Part shown: positions 38,920 through 49,188 of the stretch, piece after piece
Layout of the letters: every line of letters begins with the position of its first letter
Position numbering within the stretch: the first letter of the stretch is position 1
Origin: Komarekiella atlantica HA4396-MV6
GTDB taxonomy: Bacteria; Cyanobacteriota; Cyanobacteriia; Cyanobacteriales; Nostocaceae
NCBI GenBank assembly: GCA_019359395.1
Contig: JAHHHK010000007.1
Span: 62,001-126,000 of the forward strand
Direction of reading: 5' to 3'
DNA length: 64,000 bases
Program-made: the position numbers and the translations under genes
The notes under the pieces: generated by a model
Seen by the model: the letters and a program-made list of their open reading frames with translations, nothing else
Database searches by the model: none
What the model was told of the DNA's origin: nothing

Positions 38920-39393
38920 CTACGCATCTTGAGGATTTAACTCTTTCAATTCGTCGGTGGTATAAGTTCCAATTGGACTCCAAATTAGATAAGGAGCGAG
39001 TAACAGCGCCGCTAGTCCAGAAATCGGCAGAACGCAGATTGCTAGGACAACGCCTAAAATTAAACCGGTGAACCCAATAATTTCCCCAGCTTTTAGACTG
39101 CGAAATCTCAGCATTAGAGGTATATAGGCGACGGTGATAATTTCCAGTAGGAGGTAGAAACCCATTAGCAGCCAGGTGATGAGGCTTCCGGGATTTTTTT
39201 GCCAGACGATATTAGCTGAAATTGCACCGCAAATAAAAATTACAGTCCAAATAATCGGGATAAGCGGCTCAAAAACTAGCCATTTAGGGCGTCTCAACTG
39301 TGCAAACCATTTGACATCGCGCGGCGTAATCAAGAAACTACCAAATTCGATTAATAAAGTTATAGCCGCAATCACCATCCAAGATTTAATCAT
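38920..39393 (-). CDS. TspO/MBR-like small membrane protein, copy 1
   Basis: A 157-residue, five-span Trp-rich membrane protein with the TspO/MBR layout: WFAQLRRPKWLVFEPLIPIIWTVIF near the start and a short C-terminal tail after PYLIWSPIGTYTT. Bacterial TspO binds tetrapyrroles and affects pigment or stress responses; the role here is unknown. It is a tandem paralogue of the next gene, with the same starting MIKSWMVI and the same ending LNPQD-. The key Trp and Pro residues are only partly those of classical TspO. Confidence 0.75.
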   Translation of the reverse strand: MIKSWMVIAAITLLIEFGSFLITPRDVKWFAQLRRPKWLVFEPLIPIIWTVIFICGAISANIVWQKNPGSLITWLLMGFYLLLEIITVAYIPLMLRFRSLKAGEIIGFTGLILGVVLAICVLPISGLAALLLAPYLIWSPIGTYTTDELKELNPQDA

Positions 39394-39482
39394 GCTGAAT
39401 TCTTGCTTGTGTATTTTGTCAAGTTATACACTGCAAGTTTGACAATTTAGGGCATAAGTTGAATCATTCGCTAGTTGGAATA

Positions 39483-39956
39483 TCAGGTATCTTGAGGATT
39501 GAGACTAGCCATCTGCCAAGTGGTATAAGTGCCAATAGGACTCCACAGCAAATAAGGAACTAGTAATAATGCCGCCCAACCAGAAATAGTTAATACTGCA
39601 AGTATCAACAAAATACTGATAATAAAACCTGTACCACCGAGAATTGTTCCTACTTTAAGACTGCGAAGCCTGAACATTACAGGCGTATAGGCAATGGTAA
39701 CAATTTCTAGAAGCAGGTATAAACCCATCATTAACCAAGTTGTGGTGCTTCCTGGGTCATTTTCCCAGACAATATAAGCTGACCAAGCACCACAAATAAA
39801 GATTACAGTCCAAATAATTGGAATTGCTGCCTCAAAAGTTAGCCATCTAGGTCGTTGTAGGCGCTTGAACCATTGGCGATCGCTTGGTGTAATCAAGTTA
39901 GCCGCTAGAGCAACTAAGAAAGCCACACCCCCAATCACCATCCAAGATTTAATCAT
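39483..39956 (-). CDS. TspO/MBR-like small membrane protein, copy 2
   Basis: This is the upstream copy of the pair: 157 residues, five spans, over half identical by eye to copy 1. Shared blocks include WFKRLQRPRWLTFEAAIPIIW, FICGAWSAYIVW, LLLEIVTIAYTPVMFRLRSLK and YLLWSPIGTYTTWQ. The 89-bp gap and equal direction suggest one transcript. The equal length and equal ends point to a simple tandem duplication. Function is as for copy 1: tetrapyrrole or sterol-like ligand binding known for the family, unproved here. Confidence 0.75.
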   Translation of the reverse strand: MIKSWMVIGGVAFLVALAANLITPSDRQWFKRLQRPRWLTFEAAIPIIWTVIFICGAWSAYIVWENDPGSTTTWLMMGLYLLLEIVTIAYTPVMFRLRSLKVGTILGGTGFIISILLILAVLTISGWAALLLVPYLLWSPIGTYTTWQMASLNPQDT

Positions 39957-40238
39957 ACCCCTTATCCTTTGCTATCGCTGCCTATCGCTTAAATATCACG
40001 CTTTATGGTGCAATTTTGTCAATTTAATTGCTGATTGCTGATCATCCCTAAGTTTGATAAGTTTCTATTATTTAGAAGTATTTCAGAAGTCAGTCGCTAC
40101 GCTCCTATTCCAAATTAAAAATTAAAAATGTTGAGATTTTATTCCCCAAGATTTTGAGGTAATTATGTCTGGGGATGGGGGTATACAACGAGCCATGAAA
40201 ATATTGTTAGAGATTGGGAGATAGGCCAATTAGACTTA

Positions 40239-40820
40239 ATGGAATTTAATATGCAAACAGAATCAGAAGCGCGATCGCTAGCACCAGAAACTCGCTCAAT
40301 TGGGAATACTATACGTCTTACAGGCTGGATTACTTTTTGGGTACAATTGGGACTTGCAGTAGTTTCTGGCTTAGTATTGTTATTTGCCTATACTGGTCGT
40401 GGTTTGACTGAGCAACCAAATGCCGGACTTGGGGTTGGCATATTTTGGGCTGTATGCGGTGTCGTAGTATTGTTATTCAGTGTGTATTGGGATTTTCGTT
40501 ACACCCGTATAGGTAAAAGTCTAGAAAATCCTAATCCGGCTCTGCATTCTAGTAAGGCGGATACTACTAAAATCATTCGACTAGGGGTATTTTTAAGTTT
40601 AGTGGGGGTATTATTAACCCTTTTGGGTGCTGGAGCAACTGTAGCGGTGCTAGTAGCAAAATCTATATCCCAACCTCCAGGAGTCGCAATCACCGATCCC
40701 TACAAGATTATTCGAGCACTCGATGTTTTTGTGGTACTAGCAAACATCAATGGGATTGCTGCTCACTTTATTGGTACTGTTACTTCGCTGTGGTTGCTGG
40801 AGCGAGTACATCAACACTAA
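40239..40820 (+). CDS. DUF3611 (TIC21-like) membrane protein
   Basis: The 193-residue protein has four hydrophobic spans: about 30-52 (TFWVQLGLAVVSGLVLLF), 65-88, 113-138 and 160-185. IRLTGWITFWVQL, YTRIGKSLENPNP and ISQPPGVAITDPYKIIRALDVFVVLANINGIAAHF are features of the DUF3611 family, conserved in cyanobacteria and plants, where the chloroplast member is TIC21, linked to protein import or iron transport. ATG at 40239 or 40251 are both possible. Function in cyanobacteria is unknown. Confidence 0.85.
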   Translation: MEFNMQTESEARSLAPETRSIGNTIRLTGWITFWVQLGLAVVSGLVLLFAYTGRGLTEQPNAGLGVGIFWAVCGVVVLLFSVYWDFRYTRIGKSLENPNPALHSSKADTTKIIRLGVFLSLVGVLLTLLGAGATVAVLVAKSISQPPGVAITDPYKIIRALDVFVVLANINGIAAHFIGTVTSLWLLERVHQH

Positions 40821-40891
40821 CTAGATGAGTGCTGTATCACCTTTTTAAGGCAGGTCTATTGTAGCCACTCGCTACCTGCGGGAATGCTATT

Positions 40892-42187
40892 TTAAGGTTG
40901 CCGCGCTACTAGGATTCGTACATCAGGGTCGGGTAGCCCAATACCAGCTGCTTTCAAAGTAGACACAACTTCTTGTCGCACAGCTGAAGTAGTTGCAACA
41001 AAGTCAGAACGACGAGAGTCAGTCCAGAAATGTACTTCGATTACAATGTCGTCCTGTCCTAGTTCCCGTATCCGCACAGAAGCAGCAGGTTTATCCAGTA
41101 CTCCAACAGTAGCTTGGGTGGCATTTTGGAGTACAGTTACGGCCTTTTGTAAGTCGCTATCGTAGCCAATAAACAGTTCTACACTGCCGCGCCTAATGGG
41201 AGCTGCGGTGTTGTTAACAATTCGTGAAGTGAATAATTCAGCATTGGGGACGAGTACTACCCGTCCGTCATATGTGCGGAGTTGGGTCGCTCGTAACTCA
41301 ATGCGCTCAACGTTTCCTTCGGTTTCACCTACAATAATCTGATCACCTAGCTCAAAAGGACGCAGGACGAGAATTAAGATGCCACTAACGAAGTTTGAGA
41401 GAATGTCTTTGAGTGCGAAACCAAGAGCGAGACTAGTTAAGCCAAGACCTGTAGCAACGGTCTGTGGATCAAAGCCAAACGCGTCGAGTGCAACAATAAT
41501 TCCTAGCATCCAAACAGCGTAGTAAGCAACCTGTTTAACCAGGTTCTCAACAGTTAAATCTTCAACAATATGGCGAAAGATAATCCGCATCACCCAGCGT
41601 ACTGCAACAGCGATCGCCCAAAATAACCCCATCACTAAGAGGGCTGCAAGGGCGCGGGGGATAATTGTGATGGCTGATTCTATCAGTCGTCCAAACGCGG
41701 TTTCAACTGATGCTTGAACTTCAGCTGCAAATCGTCCCCAAGTTGATAGTCTACGTTGACTCGCCCGCTTCAGAGCCGCATCAATCGCCTGTGACCATTG
41801 AGCAGCCAGCGCATTAACCGTTGTTAAATTATCTTGGGCATCTGCCTTTGTCACCGTAACTACAGGTACTCCTGCAATCGTGATTACACGTTCAGTATCG
41901 TCTGCTTCAGTGAGTTCAACACGGGGGGGTGCGATCGCTTCTGGATTTTCTAATAGCCGATTCATGCGTCGTTCAATCTGACGAGCGCGAGTACTTGCAT
42001 CTGTATTACCCACAGCACTAACACGCAAAACAGATCGTCCATCCAAGCGTACGGTCACTCGTTCATCTTGTGCGCTCACTGAGCCTGGAATAATGATTGT
42101 GACTATGGCTGTGAGTAGCATAATCAGCACCAAAATCCAGTTGATTACTTTTGGTGCTAGTCTTGTAGTTACTTTTCTGTTGATCAT
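40892..42187 (-). CDS. MscS-family mechanosensitive ion channel
   Basis: Small mechanosensitive channels open under membrane tension and release solutes after osmotic downshift. The 431-residue protein begins with a signal-type hydrophobic helix, then an extra periplasmic domain (about 35-150), then the membrane domain and the MscS core: GLGLTSLALGFALKDILSNFVSGILIL is the pore-lining TM3 region, followed by PFELGDQIIVGETEGNVERIELRATQLRTYDGRVVLVPNAEL, the beta domain. An alpha/beta C-terminal domain completes it. The extended N-terminus is usual in cyanobacterial MscS paralogues. It is convergent with the DUF3611 gene. Confidence 0.92.
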   Translation of the reverse strand: MINRKVTTRLAPKVINWILVLIMLLTAIVTIIIPGSVSAQDERVTVRLDGRSVLRVSAVGNTDASTRARQIERRMNRLLENPEAIAPPRVELTEADDTERVITIAGVPVVTVTKADAQDNLTTVNALAAQWSQAIDAALKRASQRRLSTWGRFAAEVQASVETAFGRLIESAITIIPRALAALLVMGLFWAIAVAVRWVMRIIFRHIVEDLTVENLVKQVAYYAVWMLGIIVALDAFGFDPQTVATGLGLTSLALGFALKDILSNFVSGILILVLRPFELGDQIIVGETEGNVERIELRATQLRTYDGRVVLVPNAELFTSRIVNNTAAPIRRGSVELFIGYDSDLQKAVTVLQNATQATVGVLDKPAASVRIRELGQDDIVIEVHFWTDSRRSDFVATTSAVRQEVVSTLKAAGIGLPDPDVRILVARQP

Positions 42188-42295
42188 TACTGTCAGGTAT
42201 TATACCAATTCATAATTAAAAAATTTAGATTTAATCTGGGTTTCCAGGCTTGCATCTTTAGTCTAATTTTGGAAAATTGGTATTACCTCTTAATA

Positions 42296-42330
42296 CTAAT
42301 TGATAACTTTTAGTGAAAGCTATCAATTAG
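42296..42330. other. 10-bp stem-loop between cupin and MscS genes
   Basis: CTAATTGATA and TATCAATTAG pair, with CTTT/AAAG able to extend the stem. There is no T-run on either side. It lies 31 bp past the cupin stop and may stabilise that transcript's end. Confidence 0.5.
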
Positions 42331-42360
42331 TGATTGCATTTTTCAAAACTCCGTAAATAA

Positions 42361-42717
42361 TTAACTACAATCTCCTCCTTGCTGAGAAAGAGTGAGCAAA
42401 AATGACAAATTTTCTTCAGCCTTTAAGGCATGGGGAGCATTAGCAGGCATAAAGACAAAAACACCAGTTTCAAGTACAATATCTTTTCCTGATAAAGTAA
42501 GTAAACCTCTACCTTCTAAAACATTGATAGTAGCGTTACGATTAGAGCTATGCTCGGAGATTTCAGTGTTAGCTGCTAGACAAACTAGAGAAAAGAGAGT
42601 GGATTGACAAGTCTTATCTTTTAGCAGTAACTTGCTGATAACTCCGGTACAGGGATATTCAATTTGTTCTCGCAACTGAGCAACAAAAGATGAGCTATTT
42701 TTGATTGGAAAGGTCAT
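42361..42717 (-). CDS. Small cupin-domain protein
   Basis: The 118-residue protein is a single cupin barrel: SLVCLAANTEISEHSSNRNATINVLEGRG holds the first motif (H at EHSS, E at VLEG), and GVFVFMPANAPHALKAEENL the second (H at PHAL). The set of metal ligands looks partial but sufficient: His, Glu and His. Proteins of this kind bind a metal and a small ligand, and no function can be inferred. It lies upstream of the MscS gene in the same direction, 173 bp apart. Confidence 0.75.
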   Translation of the reverse strand: MTFPIKNSSSFVAQLREQIEYPCTGVISKLLLKDKTCQSTLFSLVCLAANTEISEHSSNRNATINVLEGRGLLTLSGKDIVLETGVFVFMPANAPHALKAEENLSFLLTLSQQGGDCS

Positions 42718-42807
42718 AGCTTTTGAGGATTATTAAACACACATAAACGAAATTGGCGCATCCTGCGGGATTTTGTTACATACTTTTCGCAGTACTTTGG
42801 TGGTTTA

Positions 42808-42868
42808 AAAGTAAGTTTTTTAATCACTAAGACACCAAGAAAAATATATTACATCTGGAAAGAGTTAG
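42808..42868. mobile_element. Right-end remnant of the MITE-like element (copy C)
   Basis: TAATCACTAAGACACCAAGA, then AAAATATATTACATCTGGAAAGAG, matches the right part of copies A and B up to the terminal GAAAG. The left part is missing, so it is a truncated copy. Confidence 0.6.
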
Positions 42869-42952
42869 TAATTTTTTGAACCTCTGAACTTGTCTTATCC
42901 CTAATTTGCCAGAAATTTATCATGCTGTCTTTGAGATAGCTCAAAGAAGGAA

Positions 42953-43801
42953 TTAACTTTTACATTTTGCACCCTGCGGAGTAGCATCGGGGTAGAAGGT
43001 AATAATCGCCTTCTCTTTCCTCACAAAAACTGTGGGAAAAGATTTACCTGATTCGCGATCGCTTCCAGCGGAGCGTAGCTCATCGCGCACATTATAAATA
43101 CACGCTCCCTCAGTATTTCCTTGTAGTTTAAATATTCGGGTTGCATCTATAAGCATTTCTTCGGCGTTGCTAAGGTAGCCATAGCCTTTAATTACATCTG
43201 TTACCGTTCGGTTTTCCTGTTTAAGCACTACACCCATTGTATAAATTACACCAGGAACAACTTCCTCTCGCCCTTGATTATTTGGTAGGCGTCCGCCAAT
43301 TCCTTCATTTTGTAGCTGTAAATATCTGCCATGAAAATGCAAGCCGCCAATATCTTTAGCGTTATATATTTCACCACAAAAAATGTGTTCAAATCCCCGA
43401 CGTTTGAACCAGATATTAGTTAAATCTTCGACAAATTGCGCTTTTTTCCGACGCCCCGGACGCAATTCGCCACCGCTAACTTGCTGAAGTTTCTGTAATA
43501 CATCCGGGTAAAAGGATAACAATTGTTTAAATTTATTGCTAGTAACTCTTGTCCCAATAGGGCCACAGATTTGTAGTACAGCTTGGTCAAAAGAATTTAG
43601 CAGCGGTGGGGATGGTGTAATGTCTAATTTCTGTCCTGCGGGGAAGCCCACAGGAACAGGGTTATCTACATTATCAAAAAATGGCAGAAGTTGTGTATTG
43701 GGCTGAGACTGCGCGTCTACTGGATTTTGCCAGTTGAGTATGGATAGCAGTAGAATCACAAACACTCTTACAAACTTATGGTTTGCAGAATTGAGATGCA
43801 T
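42953..43801 (-). CDS. Secreted EndoU-domain protein (putative ribonuclease)
   Basis: The 282-residue product starts with a signal peptide (VRVFVILLLSILNW, cleavage near ADAQ-like VDAQSQ). The C-terminal 150 residues match the bacterial EndoU domain, an RNase fold that cuts at uridines: FEHIFCGEIYNAKDIGGLHFHGRYLQL has the His residues of the active site, then GVIYTMGVVL, and the late TFYPDATP. The N-terminal part has PLLNSFDQAVLQICGP and a helix region. EndoU domains are used in toxins and in RNA processing; no immunity gene is obvious next to it. ATG at 43801 puts the signal peptide at the start. Confidence 0.72.
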   Translation of the reverse strand: MHLNSANHKFVRVFVILLLSILNWQNPVDAQSQPNTQLLPFFDNVDNPVPVGFPAGQKLDITPSPPLLNSFDQAVLQICGPIGTRVTSNKFKQLLSFYPDVLQKLQQVSGGELRPGRRKKAQFVEDLTNIWFKRRGFEHIFCGEIYNAKDIGGLHFHGRYLQLQNEGIGGRLPNNQGREEVVPGVIYTMGVVLKQENRTVTDVIKGYGYLSNAEEMLIDATRIFKLQGNTEGACIYNVRDELRSAGSDRESGKSFPTVFVRKEKAIITFYPDATPQGAKCKS

Positions 43802-43922
43802 AAATTCTAGATTAATTACTGAAATAATAGTCTCACAATAATACACAAAGGCACAAAGTTACTGAGACTTTGTGCCTTTGTGTAAATTAAACAATATTTG
43901 GATAAGAAATTAGGTGTTATGA

Positions 43923-43951
43923 GTAGAGACGTTGCAATGCAACGTCTCTAC
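43923..43951. repeat. Palindromic repeat GTAGAGACGTTGC-GCAACGTCTCTAC
   Basis: A nearly perfect 29-bp palindrome, a type of dispersed repeat common in Nostocales. A degenerate copy is at about 35708-35734. Confidence 0.75.
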
Positions 43952-44024
43952 AGTCAACGAGAATTGGTCGTTTTACCAAAAAGAAATCGGGTTTTTGCGA
44001 TTACTCTAGTTCCCTTTACCATGA

Positions 44025-44891
44025 TTAGGTTGCTCGATCAATTTTTTGCACTTCTTCATTAGATAGTGTCACATTGATTGCATGTATCGAGTCTTCGATA
44101 CTGGAAATTTTGCTCGCACCAGGAATTGGCAAAATAGAGGGCGACTTTGAACGCAACCACGCCAAAACAATATTATACACAGATACGCCTTTTTCCTTAG
44201 CTAACTGAGCGATCGCAGGAATATCTTGCAAGTTTTGATGGCGACGACTACCACCAAAAGGACTCCAAGGCAAAAATGTCAATCCTTCCTGTTCACAATA
44301 CTTCAATACACCGTCATTTTCTGGCTGTCGTTCCCAAGGGCTGTATTGATTTTGCACTGAGACAATATCTACCACATCCCGCGCCCGCTTAATTTGTTCA
44401 ACAGAAAAATTAGAAACTCCCACAAACCGAATCAAACCTGTTTCTACTGCTTCTTTTACTGGTGCAAGAGATTCTTCAATTGTGTAATTAGAATCGGGGG
44501 AATGGTATTGCCAAACATCAATAGGTTTAGCACCGCCCAAAGCTTCAAAGCTAACTCGAATTGTTTGGCGCAAATGTTCCGGGCTACCGTTGCGTGTCCA
44601 ACTCCCATCAGGACGCATCAAACCGCCTTTAGTTGCTACAATTACTTGGCTGATATCGCCCTTGTAACTGGTAAGTGCCTTATGAATTAGTTGCTCGTTA
44701 TGGTGCTTATCCGATTCATCTTTGCAGTAAGAATCAGCAGTGTCAATAAATGTAATACCCAAATCTAAGGCACGATGAATAACTGGGATTGATTGCGATT
44801 CTGGAGGGCGATTAGAGATTGACATCGGCATTCCACCCAAACCAATCGCACTCACAAAGATACCAGTTTTTCCTAGCTGTTTGGTTTCCAT
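44025..44891 (-). CDS. Aldo/keto reductase
   Basis: An NADPH-dependent oxidoreductase of the aldo/keto reductase barrel fold, 288 residues. MKQLGKTGIFVSAIGLGGMPM-type start (METKQLGKTGIFVS), catalytic Asp and Tyr in FIDTADSYCKDES, His in IDVWQYHSPD, and the cofactor-loop LPIPGASKISSIEDSI. The substrate is not known. It stands alone, upstream of the EndoU-like gene in the same direction, 223 bp apart. ATG at 44891 fits. Confidence 0.92.
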   Translation of the reverse strand: METKQLGKTGIFVSAIGLGGMPMSISNRPPESQSIPVIHRALDLGITFIDTADSYCKDESDKHHNEQLIHKALTSYKGDISQVIVATKGGLMRPDGSWTRNGSPEHLRQTIRVSFEALGGAKPIDVWQYHSPDSNYTIEESLAPVKEAVETGLIRFVGVSNFSVEQIKRARDVVDIVSVQNQYSPWERQPENDGVLKYCEQEGLTFLPWSPFGGSRRHQNLQDIPAIAQLAKEKGVSVYNIVLAWLRSKSPSILPIPGASKISSIEDSIHAINVTLSNEEVQKIDRAT

Positions 44892-45036
44892 ATTTATAGC
44901 CGTAATTTTTTGCCCTAATTATTTACTAGCTACTCAAATATTTTTTAATAATTCATCTATCCCAGGGTTATAGATTAATACAGTTTAGTGAAAATGTTTA
45001 TTAGACTTCTTGCAAAAATCGATTTTATGAAAATCA

Positions 45037-45081
45037 AACCACAGATAAACACTGATGAACACCGATAATTTATCTGTGGTT
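45037..45081. repeat. Inverted repeat AACCACAGATAAA/TTTATCTGTGGTT
   Basis: Thirteen-bp arms around a 19-bp loop. Similar elements are typical dispersed repeats of Nostocales. Confidence 0.7.
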
Positions 45082-45202
45082 CTAATAAAAAACTAGGATT
45101 TTTTCAAGATATCTATTCATTTAGTATTTAGACTTGGTGATTACTAAACAGGCTAAGAGGGGAATACTTTACTAAGAGTTAAGTATTCCATACCAAGCAC
45201 TA

Positions 45203-46000
45203 ATGAAAATTGTAGAGGAAACCCATACCAGATTGCGGCTTAAACATCGACCGTTCAGATATTGGTCTATCGGATGGTGTATTTTTACTGTCTGTTTGAG
45301 TTTTTTGATTTACTGCACAGTTTTTGATTCTGCTTCAGCTAGTCTAACTTGCGTTCGCGTAGCGTCTCCTTCGGAGAATCGCTCCTCACCCAACCAAATT
45401 AACTGTGAATTGAAGCGGTTTAATTTGCTGGGAAGCATGGATAAACTGAAGATTTTTGATCCACAAGAAGCATACATCCTCACAAGCAGCGGTAGAAAGG
45501 GTGGAAAAAGCTATCAGGTTATTATTGTGACTCCATTAAGAGATTTTGCCCTGTTATCACACGTTAGCTATCAAGAAAATCAAGAAGTTGTTTTGAAAAT
45601 TAACAATTTTATCAATTCTAACCAGACTTCCCTATCAATACAGCAAAATCAGCGAAACTATATATTTTTCTTTAGCTTATTTCTATTAATTGTAATGGCG
45701 ATCGCTGCTTTTTTCGCCACATCACCTGTAACCAACTGCACTTTTTACAAAAGTTTGAATCAGGTATTTATAGAACGCAAAAGTTTGCGTGGCAACCAAA
45801 TAATTGAGCAGCCACTAGAATCAATTCTACATCTTGATATCCAAGAAAAACAATTTAAATACTCTAAGCTTTACCGAGTTGTAATTGTGCTGAAATCTGG
45901 CAAGGAGATACCAATTAACCCACAATATGCTGATGAAAAGAGCATCCGCCATGCACTTTTTAGAATCAACTCATTCCTCAAATCAGTTATCAGTGAATAG
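45203..46000 (+). CDS. Hypothetical membrane protein with repeat-derived segment
   Basis: The 265-residue protein has one hydrophobic helix at about 23-42 (WCIFTVCLSFLIYCTVF) and one at about 153-172 (IFFFSLFLLIVMAIAAFF), with an extracytoplasmic domain between and a cytosolic C-terminal domain (KSLNQVFIERKSLRGNQIIE, VVIVLKSGKEIPI). Residues 50-64 (TCVRVASPSENRSSP) are coded by a GC-rich interspersed repeat with GCGTAGCGTCTCCTTCGGAG, inserted in frame. I do not recognise the family. The start is ATG at 45203. No signal peptidase site is clear. Confidence 0.7.
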   Translation: MKIVEETHTRLRLKHRPFRYWSIGWCIFTVCLSFLIYCTVFDSASASLTCVRVASPSENRSSPNQINCELKRFNLLGSMDKLKIFDPQEAYILTSSGRKGGKSYQVIIVTPLRDFALLSHVSYQENQEVVLKINNFINSNQTSLSIQQNQRNYIFFFSLFLLIVMAIAAFFATSPVTNCTFYKSLNQVFIERKSLRGNQIIEQPLESILHLDIQEKQFKYSKLYRVVIVLKSGKEIPINPQYADEKSIRHALFRINSFLKSVISE

Positions 46001-46037
46001 TTATTATTTGTCATTTTAACTATCCACTGAATCACAC

Positions 46038-47457
<1,420 letters not shown>

Positions 47458-48819
47458 ATGGTAAATTCGTTTGATAATAACCCACCTCATAAAGTAGTCG
47501 TCATTGGCGGTGGTTTTGGTGGACTTTATGCAGCAAAAACACTCGCTAAGGCTGCGGTAGACGTTACTGTTATCGATAAACGCAATTTTCATTTATTTCA
47601 ACCACTTTTGTACCAAGTCGCTACAGGTGCTTTATCTCCCGCTGATATTTCCTCACCTTTGCGTTCTGTACTCAGTAAGAGCAAAAATACAAAAGTGTTG
47701 CTGGGAGAAGTGAATGATATTGATTCAGAAGCCCAAAAAGTGCTTGTGGGTGGCGAAGCAATACCTTACGATACGTTAATTGTTGCTACAGGCGCTAAGC
47801 ATTCCTATTTTGGTAAAGACAATTGGGAAGAGTTTGCTCCTGGTTTGAAAACGGTAGAAGATGCAATAGAAATGCGTCGCCGAATCTTTACAGCTTTTGA
47901 AGCCGCAGAGAAGGAAACAGATCCAGTAAAACGCCGTGCCTGGTTAACTTTTGTTATTGTTGGTGGTGGCCCGACTGGTGTAGAATTAGCAGGTGCGATC
48001 GCAGAGTTAGCAAATCAAACCCTCAAAGAAGATTTCCGCAACATCGACACAACAGACACCAGAATTTTGCTCCTAGAAGGGATGGATCGCATCTTGCCAC
48101 CCTTTGCACCAGAGTTATCACAAGAAGCGGAAGCATCTCTGACGCGGTTGGGGGTAATTGTCCAGACAAAAACAATGGTAACTAATATTGAAAATGATCT
48201 TGTCACCCTTAAACAAGGCGATGAAGTTAAAGAAATTGCCTCCAAAACGGTATTATGGGCAGCAGGTGTGAAAGCTTCAGCAATGGGAAAAGTGTTAGCA
48301 GAAAGCACAGGTGTTGAATGCGATCGCGCTGGACGTGTTATTGTCGAACCAGACTTGAGTATTAAGGGATATGCCAATATCTTTGTGATTGGCGACTTAG
48401 CAAATTTTTCGCATCAAAATGGCAAACCTTTACCTGGTGTTGCACCTGTAGCTAAGCAGGAAGGAGAATATGTAGCAACACTAATTAAAAAGCGGCTTGA
48501 AGATAAAATTTTGCCCCCATTTTATTACAATGACCAGGGTAGTTTAGCGATGATTGGGCAAAATCATGCTGTTGTAGATTTTGGCTTTATTAAACTTAAA
48601 GGTTTCTTGGGATGGCTGTTTTGGTTATTGATTCATATCTACTTTTTAATTGAATTTGACAACAAATTAGTAGTAATGATTCAGTGGGTATGGAATTATT
48701 TCACCCGCAATCGTGGAGCAAGATTGATTACGGGACAAGAATCACTAACGCAGTTAGAAATTGACAACAGCAGTAATTCTTACACATCAGCAAATAATAA
48801 ACAGCCGATAAACGTTTAG
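47458..48819 (+). CDS. Type II NAD(P)H dehydrogenase
   Basis: NDH-2 passes electrons from NAD(P)H to quinone without pumping protons. The 453-residue flavoprotein has an FAD motif VVVIGGGFGGLYAAKTLA near residue 14, an NAD motif FVIVGGGPTGVELAGAIAEL near 167, and ANIFVIGDLANF (FAD ligand) near 305. The C-terminal GWLFWLLIHIYFLIEFDNKLVVMIQWVWNY is the membrane-association segment, with an extra hydrophilic tail. It resembles cyanobacterial NdbA/NdbB types; the member cannot be settled. ATG at 47458 is chosen, since the upstream in-frame sequence from 47371 is non-conserved. Confidence 0.92.
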   Translation: MVNSFDNNPPHKVVVIGGGFGGLYAAKTLAKAAVDVTVIDKRNFHLFQPLLYQVATGALSPADISSPLRSVLSKSKNTKVLLGEVNDIDSEAQKVLVGGEAIPYDTLIVATGAKHSYFGKDNWEEFAPGLKTVEDAIEMRRRIFTAFEAAEKETDPVKRRAWLTFVIVGGGPTGVELAGAIAELANQTLKEDFRNIDTTDTRILLLEGMDRILPPFAPELSQEAEASLTRLGVIVQTKTMVTNIENDLVTLKQGDEVKEIASKTVLWAAGVKASAMGKVLAESTGVECDRAGRVIVEPDLSIKGYANIFVIGDLANFSHQNGKPLPGVAPVAKQEGEYVATLIKKRLEDKILPPFYYNDQGSLAMIGQNHAVVDFGFIKLKGFLGWLFWLLIHIYFLIEFDNKLVVMIQWVWNYFTRNRGARLITGQESLTQLEIDNSSNSYTSANNKQPINV

Positions 48820-48871
48820 GAATACTCGACAAAATAAACTATCCCACAGTTTCATGCTGTAGACTTATTCC

Positions 48872-48917
48872 AAAAGCGAAGTGAAGCATCTAATGAGATT
48901 CTGAGCTTCGCTTTTTT
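48872..48917 (+). terminator. Terminator after the NADH dehydrogenase gene
   Basis: AAAAGCGAAG pairs with CTTCGCTTTT over ten positions, and inner GAAGC/GCTTC adds more, followed by T6. It is about 55 bp past the stop. Confidence 0.85.
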
Positions 48918-49188
48918 ATGCTCAGAATGCAAATCAGGCATTTGTTGAGTTGCAGTACTCTAACTCAATCAATAAACTGAGATTTGAAATTTGTCAGAGA
49001 AAAAGTTTGATGTGTATTTGCGTTAGCGTAATGTTATACTAATTTTTGTTTTTGCAAATATTCTAAGGGAGTTACATAACAGTGACACGTTGGTAGAACA
49101 AACACACGAATCAGTTTCATCGCTTCAGTCGGGCAAAATGCTCGAAAAATCTGATTGTCTGTTTGCTGTCATTGCTTTAGGAGTCACT

